Positions 1-8,095 of a DNA stretch of 64,000 nucleotides are shown here, piece after piece; the stretch's first letter is position 1, and every line of letters begins with the position of its first letter. The stretch spans positions 1 to 64,000 of the forward strand of contig JAAVTG010000044.1 in NCBI GenBank assembly GCA_011947345.1. The letters run 5' to 3'. Below the pieces are notes generated by a model. The model ran no database searches. It was not told the DNA's origin and saw nothing but the letters and a program-made list of their open reading frames with translations. A program made the position numbers and the translations under genes. Source of the stretch: Phytophthora quininea. Its lineage: Eukaryota > Oomycota > Peronosporomycetes > Peronosporales > Peronosporaceae.

Positions 1-723
1 GTGGTCAACAACTCCATCACTCGAGAGCCCCCACAAACTGCTCCATGCTCAGCACCGCCAGCACCAACCGGATCGTCTCCACATCCTCGTCCGCACTCAA
101 CTCCTTACGCTTCAATGTACTTAACGCGTTGCACTGGAAGTCATGCAGCGGCGCGTCCGCGGACAGACACTCGACTGCAGTATCTCGAGAACTCGCAGTC
201 GCCACATTGCAGCGCCTTCTTCCTGAGCACTGGAAGCACCAGTGACATCGACGAGGCACCAACTTTGGGCAACAACCACTGCAAAAGCGGTGGCTTGGAT
301 CGCTCGTTCACTCGTGCGGATCCGTTTCCTGGCGACGGTGAATCGGCCGACAGCTTCGCCTTGCGACTGCCACAAGTCGACCTGAGGGTTGTCGACTTCG
401 AATTTCGAGTCCCGAGGGCCACGACCCAGCGCCGTGTTAGCATTGGGGGATGGTCGACGCACTGGAGTTACTTGTCGTAGCGGAAGCCATTGCGAATGAC
501 GTTTTTCTTGGTGATCAGAGGCATCAAGTGACCATTTGGACGCGCATTTCCAAGCCACGTAACTTAGCCCCGCGAGGGAGTTTACGCGTAAAACTTCGGC
601 GCATACAAGACGAGAGGACGTAAAAGTAGAGGAGCAATGAGTGTCGTCCGGCTTGCCTTGTGGGCTGCAGCACACAGGCAGAGACACCCGCCAGAAGAGC
701 ATATCCGTTGGCCGACATCTCAA
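1..723 (-). pseudogene. SET/MYND (SMYD-like) gene fragment, left copy
   Basis: This is the reverse-complement copy of the SMYD-like gene seen at 6483-7463. The MYND cysteine pattern and the upstream SET N-terminal segment can be read on the minus strand, but only by changing frame several times. Relative to the right copy it lacks single A bases and an AG dinucleotide, for example in the MYND region near 165-275, and no frame spans it. It is cut by the window edge before the SET core. It is either a degraded duplicate or the same locus represented with more sequence errors. Confidence 0.7.
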
Positions 724-894
724 TAATTGTCCTAACTTGTGAATTGAGAATGCAAACTAAATTTAATTCACGTAAAAATGTAAAAATGACGGCGTTTGTG
801 ATAGGAATCAGATCACAACGAGGTAGTCGCTAATGATTGGGTGTATTGTTGGTGACTCATAGTTCTTCGCTATTTTTTATGTTGTGAATGAGTT

Positions 895-1817
895 TTACGA
901 TACTGGCAAAGTTTGTTGTATAGCGTTCCACAAGACAATTCCTCTGCTCTTCGGCATCTTTGAGTACAGTTGAGAAAGCATTGCAGTCAAACAACGTCGA
1001 ATACCTTGTCTGCGACTGGTATTTGCATCATTGATACTCCCTCGAGCCAACAGGAAATAGTTCAGTTTTGTCGGCAAGACTCTCCATGTATTCCATCACT
1101 ATTCTGACTCGAGAATGCCGCATTCGATGCTGCGGCATTATGTCGTGCTGTTTCCTGAGTAATCTGTACGGACGGACCCCAGTATCCTTATCCCCGAAGA
1201 ACCATAAATTCCAGAGTGTTTTTGCATTCGCTCTAGCAGGAAATTCCCAGTCTTTAGGCACCGAATGAGATAGTTTACCGTCATTCCAAGACCATGACCG
1301 CCAGCTCGAATGGTTGCTCGTTGAGGCGGTGTCAGGACTAACACTGGGCAGTTGAACGGCACGAAGTGCGCTGGAAAATTGTGCTGCCATCCGTGTTTCC
1401 AGGTCTGCGATCTTTGTGTCCAAGTCGTGCAGCGAAATTGGTGCGACGCCATTTACAACGAAATGCTGGCGTAACTCGCTGACTACCGTACTTGCTACTT
1501 CGTTTGGTAGCTTAGCCTCTAGACTGTTGATCTTGTTGCGGAGATTGGCGACTTCTCCTCTCAGTTCATTGACCTGCTTGGCGACTGCGAGATGCAGGAA
1601 TCCCGGTTGCTTTTAACCCACACAGTGGCGATGTACCAATTGTAATTATGGCCGCACCGCGCTGCTTTTCAGAAGCGGGTTGGCCGAGAAGACGCGAGAT
1701 TTGAATATCGGATGATTGCCACTCAGGTTGTTGCGGAGGAATTGCTCGTGGAAAATGACAGATGCCAATAGAAATGGGAACGCCGACTGTACACCGTGAG
1801 GGTAGTTGAAAAGCCAC
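895..1817 (-). pseudogene. Crypton GCR1_C-like C-terminal region, left copy
   Basis: The minus-strand frames at 1566-1817, 1028-1423 and 895-1077 together correspond to the single open frame 5380-6345 of the right copy. They give the LRGEVANLRNKINSLEAKL coiled coil and the WNLWFFGDKDTGVRPYR segment typical of the DNA-binding tail of oomycete Cryptons. Single-base losses (a CTCGAGGG run near 1042 and a GAAG run near 950) break the frame here but not in the right copy. Confidence 0.68.
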
Positions 1818-1972
1818 TAACTCTTTGGTTCCAACAATTAACAGTCAGAAGACTGCTGATTTCGGGAAATGCGGCGGCAACACCCCAAAACGCTCTGAGT
1901 CAAACGGCAAACCTGCTACCATGCGCCCGCAGAGCTGATCTGCACCCTCTCCAAAGTGAATATACCGATCCT

Positions 1973-2940
1973 TCAATCTGCCAAGGCTTTGGCCCATGCG
2001 CAAATACACCGACACAGGGTGGGGCCATTGACTTGGCCGAGAGCATAGGAACTACTCCCTTTACGCAGACTGTGTGTACCGATGTCTTCTGGAGTGCAGC
2101 TAAGTTCATACAGCTCGTCCTTTGTCAACGACTTGATAACGCGGCGCAACATACGCCCAAAACGATCTTTGTTATCACTGCCAAAGTTGCTGTTTCCCAC
2201 CAATAGAGCGTTCTGGGCACGAAAACAAGTGCACAGCAAGAGCGAGAATTGTACACTGAGATGGCTGGTACGGGTTCGCGTATACGTGCTTGCCGAACTT
2301 TTCCGCTCCTGTCTGGTCACCTTTGTGACCTTGCTCTTCAACAACAAGACAGTCATCTACCCACTCCATGTGTTGCAACATTATTGTGTCCACAGAGTCG
2401 GCCCGGCTCATTAAGTTCCACATTAAAACGAAAAATCCCCAGCCAAACAGCACTGCAGACCAGGCTTGGCCCTTAGTAGTTGGTTCGAGAGTCATAAACT
2501 TTTCGTCAGCATTTCGAATCCGTTGGCTTTCAGCTGCCGTTTCCCCTCATTAATCTTCATCAAGCCACGTTTTTTAAGGTTGTTAATCACTTTTTCATAT
2601 CCTTCCAGTACCCTGCGAAGCTCCGTGTCGAGTTGTGGGTCCAATTCAAGAAGTCGACTGCGGTAAACGTCCACTAAAGCGCTGCGGTATCCCCAAACAC
2701 ATGAGGCTGATAGAGGAACGGCCCGCGACTGACTTGAGTCCACGTTGTCACGATCGCACGCGTGCAGGGCTGCAGATGTGTCCAAAAAGGACAAGAGCGC
2801 TTCTTTAGGCAGAGGAATTCGCATTACCTTCACTTCGCTGTCTACTGTGTCGGGGTAGTGAGACGAGAGCCACGATGTCATCGTGTTGATCTTAGACAAG
2901 TACGTCCTTTTAGTGCTGGTTTTCGTCCTCTTGACTGCAG
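1973..2940 (-). pseudogene. Crypton tyrosine recombinase, left copy, frameshifted
   Basis: Read on the minus strand, the piece at 2492-2899 gives the N-terminal core-binding region, including a GYRSAL stretch that I take as the first catalytic arginine region. The piece at 2175-2495 gives the middle of the catalytic domain, and 1973-2356 gives the THSLRKG motif (HxxR). The pieces overlap in different frames, which marks 1-5 bp indels near 2495, 2200 and 2020. The right copy is intact at the first of these but broken elsewhere, so the two copies do not share most of their lesions. Confidence 0.72.
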
Positions 2941-3212
2941 CGACTCCGCCACAGCGACCCCATCGGTTTGTCCCTCGAGCTGTCTCTTGTCGCCGCGTGC
3001 CATTTTTGCTACGAAAATTATGGTGGAAGGTCGCAATGTAGCCGTGATAATCTTGTTATCACAAACGCCGTTAATCTGCTGCATTAAGTTCGCACCATAC
3101 TGAGTACAAGTGTAATCAGCTAGATTCGCGCAAGATTTCTGGCGTTTATGATTGTCTGCTATCACACGTCAGCGTCTGGAGATCACAGCATTATCACAAA
3201 CGCAGGAGATGT

Positions 3213-3922
3213 ATCCGTTCCCAAACGGGCTGTCTTGTGCAACAATTTCACGGACTGCTGCAACCGCCATCGGTACTTGGAGATTCAACGCTTTTAACGA
3301 ACATTCTCTCGCAGAACGAAAGTGCAACGAATGGACGGCCTTCTGCAGTGGCGTTGGCCTGGATGTTGGCACCGTCTTCGCTGCTAGCACCGAGCCCGTG
3401 GAAGAAAAATATCGGCAGTTTCTCTTGTCATCGGTGGCTTCCGGGTCGATTCTTGAGAGGTCTCGGCTGCTACTTGTCGATACCGCTGGTAACGATGGGT
3501 CGTTGAGGCAAATGCCGTGGCCAATCGAAGAAGTGGGAAGTAGGAACCCGCCGATTTCAAGACAAGGAGCGCTAGAGTCGTGAGAAGTAATAGCGGGTTC
3601 ATCTCGACTTGCAAAATGAAATATGGGCGAGAATGGAGGTTTGTCCACGTCACGAACCATGAAGTGACTACAAAACGGAGTTACTAACGTGTTTGGTAAG
3701 CAACTCCGATTCGTATTCGCTTCATGGTTCGTGCCATATTATCGTGGACAAACACTTCATTATGGGATGAACACTCCCTTTGATTCATAAGCATAAGAAT
3801 ATCCTGTCGCATTGTTCGTCAACAAAGGTTACGAACCGAGTGGAAACTAGCGGCAATTTGCAAGGGGGACACAAAACGCAAATCAAATCTGACCAGTACC
3901 CAAACGTACTGTATTAACACTA
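3213..3922. other. Unique spacer between the inverted-repeat arms
   Basis: This 710-bp stretch occurs once and separates the two arms. Open frames exist on both strands (3237-3506 plus, 3169-3660 minus), but both run partly into the arm and neither resembles a family I recognise. Near its middle is an imperfect inverted repeat (3639-3664 against 3719-3753). A spacer of this size is not expected from a simple hairpin-adapter read-through, which would give no unique centre. Confidence 0.6.
3639..3753. repeat. Small imperfect inverted repeat in the spacer
   Basis: GTTTGTCCACG followed by CACGAACCATGAAG (3639-3664) is complemented by the sequence at 3719-3753, which carries an extra run of about nine bases between the two blocks. 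The loop is about 55 bp. This could fold as a hairpin or be a remnant of a small foldback element. Nothing in it codes. Confidence 0.6.
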
Positions 3923-4063
3923 ACATCTCCTGCGTTTGTGATAATGCTGTGATCTCCAGACGCTGACGTGTGATAGCAGACAATCATAAACGCCAGAAAT
4001 CTTGCGCGAATCTAGCTGATTACACTTGTACTCAGTATGGTGCGAACTTAATGCAGCAGATTA
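3923..4063. other. Clustered ATCAC/GTGAT motifs outside the Crypton ends
   Basis: Between the arm edge and the Crypton end the GTGAT motif recurs in direct orientation: GCGTTTGTGATAA (3932-3944), then GTGAT again six bases later and again near 3970. The same cluster is mirrored in the left arm at 3161, 3182 and 3193. The first copy shares ten bases (CGTTTGTGAT) with the element's terminal repeat and sits within 10 bp of the palindrome's inner boundary. Confidence 0.6.
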
Positions 4064-4090
4064 ACGGCGTTTGTGATAACAAGATTATCA
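4064..4090. other. Left recombinase-type end site of Crypton
   Basis: Outer arm CGGCGTTTGTGAT, 9-bp spacer AACAAGATT, inner arm ATCACGGCTAC. The GTGAT/ATCAC halves form a perfect dyad. The site overlaps the 15-bp terminal repeat. Confidence 0.6.
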
Positions 4091-4131
4091 CGGCTACATT
4101 GCGACCTTTCACCATAATTTTCGTAGCAAAA

Positions 4132-5302
4132 ATGGCACGCGGCGACAAGAGACAGCTCGAGGGACAAACCGATGGGGTCGCTGTGGCGGAGTCGCTGCAG
4201 TCCAAGAGGACGAAAACCAGCACTAAAAGGACGTACTTGTCTAAGATCAACACGATGACATCGTGGCTCTCGTCTCACTACCCCGACACAGTAGACAGCG
4301 AAGTGAAGGTAATGCGAATTCCTCTGCCTAAAGAAGCGCTCTTGTCCTTTTTTGACACATCTGCAGCCCTGCACACGCGTGCGATCGTGACAACGTGGAC
4401 TCAAGTCAGTCGCGGGCCGTTCCTCTATCAGCCTCATGTGTTTGGGGATACCGCAGCGCTTTAGTGGACGTTTACCGCAGTCGACTTCTTGAATTGGACC
4501 CACAACTCGACACGGAGCTTCGCAGGGTACTGGAAGGATATGAAAAAGTGATTAACAACCTTAAAAACGTGGCTTGATGAAGATTAATGAGGGGAAACGG
4601 CAGCTGAAAGCCAACGGATTCGAAATGCTGACGAAAAAGTTTATGACTCTCGAACCAACTACTAAGGGCCAAGCCTGGTCTGCAGTGCTGTTTGGCTGGG
4701 GATTTTTCGTTTTAATGTGGAACTTAATGAGCCGGGCCGACTCTGTGGACACAATAATGTTGCAACACATGGAGTGGGTAGATGACTGTCTTGTTGTTGA
4801 AGAGCAAGGTCACAAAGGTGACCAGACAGGAGCGGAAAAGTTCGGCAAGCACGTATACGCGAACCCGTACCAGCCATCTCAGTGTACAATTCTCGCTCTT
4901 GCTGTGCACTTGTTTTCGTGCCCAGAACGCTCTATTGGTGGGAAACAGCAACTTTTTATTGGCAGTGATAACAAAGATCGTTTTGGGCGTATGTTGCGCC
5001 GCGTTATCAAGTCGTTGACAAAGGACGAGCTGTATGAACTTAGCTGCACTCCAGAAGACATCGGTACACACAGTCTGCGTAAAGGGAGTAGTTCCTATGC
5101 TCTCGGCCAAGTCAATGGCCCCACCCCTGTGTCGGTGTATTTGCGCATGGGCCAAAGCCTTGGCAGATTGAAGGATCGGTATATTCACTTTGGAGAGGGT
5201 GCAGATCAGCTCTGCGGGCGCATGGTAGCAGGTTTGCCGTTTGACTCAGAGCGTTTTGGGGTGTTGCCGCCGCATTTCCCCCAGAAATCAGCAGTCTTCT
5301 GA
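4132..5302 (+). pseudogene. Crypton tyrosine recombinase, right copy, frameshifted
   Basis: Product: a DNA strand-exchange enzyme of the Crypton class. The likely start is the Met at 4132 (MARGDKRQLEG). The N-terminal core-binding segment runs to about 4375, where a CA insertion shifts frame. The piece 4395-4577 carries GYRSAL. A missing A near 4567 shifts frame again, into the long piece 4574-5302. That piece holds the catalytic core: GTHSLRKGSSSYALG (HxxR box) and RLKDRYIHFGEGADQ, whose tyrosine is the probable nucleophile. The ORF stops at 5302, and the same stop is reached in the left copy. The reading continues in another frame into the GCR1_C-like part, so one original gene of about 735 codons is likely. 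Confidence 0.8.
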
Positions 5303-6345
5303 CTGTTAATTGTTGGAACCAAAGAGTTAGTGGCTTTTCCAACTACCCTCACGGTGTACAGTCGGCGTTCCCATTTCTATTGGCATCTGTCATTTTCCAC
5401 GAGCAATTCCTCCGCAACAACCTGAGTGGCAATCATCCGATATTCAAATCTCGCGTCTTCTCGGCCAACCCGCTTCTGGAAAAGCAGCGCGGTGCGGCCA
5501 TAATTGCAATTGGTACATCGCCACTGTGTGGGTTAAAAGCAACCGGGATTCCTGCACATCTCGCAGTCGCCAAGCAGGTCAATGAACTGAGAGGAGAAGT
5601 CGCCAATCTCCGCAACAAGATCAACAGTCTAGAGGCTAAGCTACCAAACGAAGTAGCAAGTACGGTAGTCAGCGAGTTACGCCAGCATTTCGTTGTAAAT
5701 GGCGTCGCACCAATTTCGCTGCACGACTTGGACACAAAGATCGCAGACCTGGAAACACGGATGGCAGCACAATTTTCCAGCGCACTTCGTGCCGTTCAAC
5801 TGCCCAGTGTTAGTCCTGACACCGCCTCAACGAGCAACCATTCGAGCTGGCGGTCATGGTCTTGGAATGACGGTAAACTATCTCATTCGGTGCCTAAAGA
5901 CTGGGAATTTCCTGCTAGAGCGAATGCAAAAACACTCTGGAATTTATGGTTCTTCGGGGATAAGGATACTGGGGTCCGTCCGTACAGATTACTCAGGAAA
6001 CAGCACGACATAATGCCGCAGCATCGAATGCGGCATTCTCGAGTCAGAATAGTGATGGAATACATGGAGAGTCTTGCCGACAAAACTGAACTATTTCCTG
6101 TTGGCTCGAGGGGAGTATCAATGATGCAAATACCAGTCGCAGACAAGGTATTCGACGTTGTTTTGACTGCAATGCTTTCTCAACTGTACTCAAAGATGCC
6201 GAAAGAGCAGAGGAATTGTCTTGTGGAACGCTATACAACAAACTTTGCCAGTATCGTAAAACTCATTCACAACATAAAAATAGCGAAGAACTATGAGTCA
6301 CCAACAATACACCCAATCATTAGCGACTACCTCGTTGTGATCTGA
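5303..6345 (+). CDS. Crypton C-terminal DNA-binding region (GCR1_C-like)
   Basis: An open frame from at least 5380 to 6345 (321 aa from the first Met), and readable without stops further upstream toward 5303. It has a coiled coil around residues 65-95 and then a conserved block with SHSVPKDWEFP and WNLWFFGDKDTGVRPYR, which resembles the GCR1_C helical DNA-binding domain found in Cryptons. It probably forms the tail of the recombinase and binds the element ends. I think it is joined to the recombinase frame, with a shared 1-bp break in the CCCCC run near 5280. The alternative is a separate ORF. Confidence 0.72.
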
Positions 6346-6364
6346 TTCCTATCACAAACGCCGT
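6334..6364. other. Right recombinase-type end site of Crypton
   Basis: Inner arm CGTTGTGAT, 9-bp spacer CTGATTCCT, outer arm ATCACAAACGCCG. The spacing is the same as at the left end and the outer arm is its exact complement. The spacer sequence differs between the ends. Confidence 0.6.
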
Positions 6365-6482
6365 CATTTTTTACATTTTTACGTGAATTAAATTTAGTTT
6401 GCATTCTCAATTCACAAGTTAGGACAATTATTGAGATGTCGGCCAACGGATATGCTCTTCTGGCGGGTGTCTCTCTGCCTGT

Positions 6483-7463
6483 GTGCTGCAGCCCACAAGG
6501 CAAGCCGGACGACACTCATTGCTCCTCTACTTTTACGTCCTCTCGTCTTGTATGCGCCGAAGTTTTACGCGTAAACCCCTCGCGGGGCTAAGTTACGTGG
6601 CTTGGAAATGCGCGTCCAAATGGTCACTTGATGCCTCTGATCACCAAGAAAAACGTCATTCGCAATGGCTTCCGCTACGACAAGTAACTCCAGTGCGTCG
6701 ACCATCCCCCAATGCTAACACGGCGCTGGGTCGTGGCCCTCGGGACTCGAAATTCGAAGTCGACAACCCTCAGGTCGACTTGTGGCAGTCGCAAGGCGAA
6801 GCTGTCGGCCGATTCACCGTCGCCAGGAAACGGATCCGCACGAGTGAACGAGCGATCCAAGCCACCGCTTTTGCAGTGGTTGTTGCCCAAAAGTTGGTGC
6901 CTCGTCGATGTCACTGGTGCTTCCAAGTGCTCAGGAAGAAGGCGCTGCAATGTGGCGACTGCGAGTTCTCGAGATACTGCAGTCGAGAGTGTCTGTCCGC
7001 GGACGCGCCGCTGCATGACTTCCAGTGCAACGCGTTAAGTACATTGAAGCGTAAGGAGTTGAGTGCGGACGAGGATGTGGAGACGATCCGGTTGGTGCTG
7101 GCGGTGCTGAGCATGGAGCAGTTTGTGGGGAGCTCTCGAGTGATGGAGTTGTTGACCACCCACCGCCGTCGAGACCCCAGTGACGAGGATAAAACCCATG
7201 ACACGGTAAAGCTGATTGTCGAGGCGACTGGACGAGTATTGGACCCTGCGCATGTGCGTCGTATGGTCGAGCGCGTTCGCTGCAATGCACATCCGCTCTA
7301 CGTGGACGGTGTGACTTGTGTTGGCTCTGGGGTGTTTCCGGAGGCGGCGATGGCTGTGAACCATTCGTGTCTGCCCAACGTGGCTCCCAGTTTCGACCCA
7401 AACACGCGATCGCTTGCCTTCCACGCTATCGTTGATAATGCGGCGACATTACACGATCACTGA
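6483..7463 (+). pseudogene. SET/MYND (SMYD-like) methyltransferase gene, 3'-truncated
   Basis: SMYD proteins are lysine methyltransferases with a SET domain split by a MYND zinc finger. Here the N-terminal SET part (about 6750-6890) is followed by a MYND finger with CHWC, CGDC and YCSRECL cysteines plus the closing HDFQC. The I-SET region follows, and then NHSCLPN, part of the cofactor-binding core (about 7360-7380). The frame then runs into unrelated sequence and stops at 7463, so the GEEL/SY part of SET and the whole C-terminal half are missing. The start is probably an ATG near 6667 with a 1-bp break in the CCCCC run after it. The Crypton sits in its upstream region. Confidence 0.75.
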
Positions 7464-7574
7464 CTCAATCAGCTTGCTTCCGATTAAAATAAGGAGCAGT
7501 TCACCACGGAGCCAGTCACTTTCCAACTCGCTCTCAAGCCACGCGTCTTCACAGCAGCACAAGACTTTCTTCAG

Positions 7575-8095
7575 GATGATTCTCGGCAAACCTTCGTTCT
7601 CGGCGATTGTTGCGTCCAGCGTGCTCGTGGCCACCGTGCGCGGGCACGGCTTCATGTCGGTGCCTGAGGTGGAGTTCACGTCTAACGGCGACCTCACGAC
7701 GTACGCGGGGTCTATTGAGTCGCGGTACTTTCAACGCCAAACCATCAGCCAATACGACTGCCTTCAACAAGGGCCTCGTCGCTAGCAAATACAAGTCACT
7801 CAAGGAGTACTTAATGGACAAGACCAAGCTCGGCAACCCGAAGTAGTCGCTCGAGTGCGGCTATGCGAATCTGAAGGGGAACCCGCAGCCGCTTCCGAAA
7901 GAGTTCGTTGAGTGAAGTCATAGCGCCGGGCAGGGGTTCTCCGCTTCTCATGAGGGCCCCTGCGAGGTGTGGTGCGACGGCACAGGACGACAACTGCATC
8001 AAAAATGTCTCTGAAGCCCCGGCCAATCTGCCGTTCGACCACGACGCGTGCCTAGGCTCTTCGATACTGCAACTAAAAGGCTTAGGTAATGCCTC
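7575..8095 (+). pseudogene. AA17-type lytic polysaccharide monooxygenase, broken
   Basis: The first frame gives a signal peptide ending at ATVRG, followed by a histidine (HGFMSVPEVEFTSNG). That N-terminal histidine would be the copper ligand of an LPMO. Oomycete AA17 enzymes oxidise pectin and act outside the cell. Downstream pieces in other frames keep AA17-like landmarks: a KEYLMDKTKLGNPK segment (7800-7843), a GPCEVWCD-like cysteine pair around 7950-7975, and DDNCIKN followed by PFDHDACLGSS up to about 8080. There are at least three frame changes and an in-frame TAG at 7844, and the end merges into low-complexity CT-rich sequence. This is more damage than elsewhere in the window, so a true pseudogene is likely. 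Confidence 0.72.

Larger units (their letters stand above)
789..3071 (-). mobile_element. Crypton-like tyrosine-recombinase element, left copy
   Basis: The element is bounded by the same perfect 15-bp inverted repeats as the right copy: ACGGCGTTTGTGATA at 789-803 and its complement at 3057-3071. On the minus strand it encodes a tyrosine recombinase in pieces (about 1900-2940) and a GCR1_C-like DNA-binding region (about 850-1820). The recombinase lacks the CA insertion of the right copy near 2760, but it is broken by other short indels near 2200, 2495 and 2020. The frames differ between copies while the substitutions are few. Neither copy has an uninterrupted ORF. Confidence 0.8.
1..3212. repeat. 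Left arm of large inverted repeat
   Basis: This segment is the near-exact reverse complement of 3923-7159. Base 1 pairs with 7159 and base 3212 with 3923. The arm is about 25 bases shorter than its partner. Differences I could read are mostly 1-bp losses in homopolymers (for example a TTTTTGG/TTTTTTG run, an AAAA/AAAAA run, CCC/CCCC). It contains, on the minus strand, one Crypton-like element (789-3071) and the start of a SET/MYND gene. It runs to the window edge, so its true outer end is unknown. It may be a biological inverted duplication or an assembly artefact. Confidence 0.93.
4064..6364 (+). mobile_element. Crypton-like tyrosine-recombinase element, right copy
   Basis: The element is delimited by perfect 15-bp inverted repeats, ACGGCGTTTGTGATA at 4064-4078 and its complement at 6350-6364. 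Each end also forms a dyad GTGAT-N9-ATCAC (4072-4090 and 6337-6355), with the same 9-bp spacing at both ends. Outer half-sites are identical and inner half-sites differ. This is the layout of tyrosine-recombinase core sites: two inverted arms around a crossover spacer. Cryptons are generally described as lacking terminal inverted repeats, so the outer arms may be target sequence captured on either side of the insertion. The element encodes a recombinase and a GCR1_C-like DNA-binding tail. It lies about 300 bp upstream of the likely SMYD start. Confidence 0.82.
3923..7159. repeat. Right arm of large inverted repeat
   Basis: This is the reverse complement of 1-3212, about 3.24 kb long. The inner edge is sharp: the arms agree through ACATCTCCTGCGTTTGTG and diverge at 3922/3213. 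The arm holds a Crypton-like element (4064-6364) and the promoter-proximal part of a SMYD-like gene. Beyond 7159 the partner cannot be followed because the window ends. Confidence 0.93.

Noticed and set aside
3152..3660. ORFs on both strands of the palindrome centre as a possible cargo gene
   Set aside because: Neither has a recognisable motif or codon bias, and both start inside the repeat arm.
1..7159. Reading the palindrome as a long-terminal-repeat or Helitron element
   Set aside because: The arms are inverted, not direct. There is no reverse transcriptase, Rep/helicase or LTR-type TG..CA end. The tyrosine recombinase with a GCR1_C-like tail fits a Crypton.
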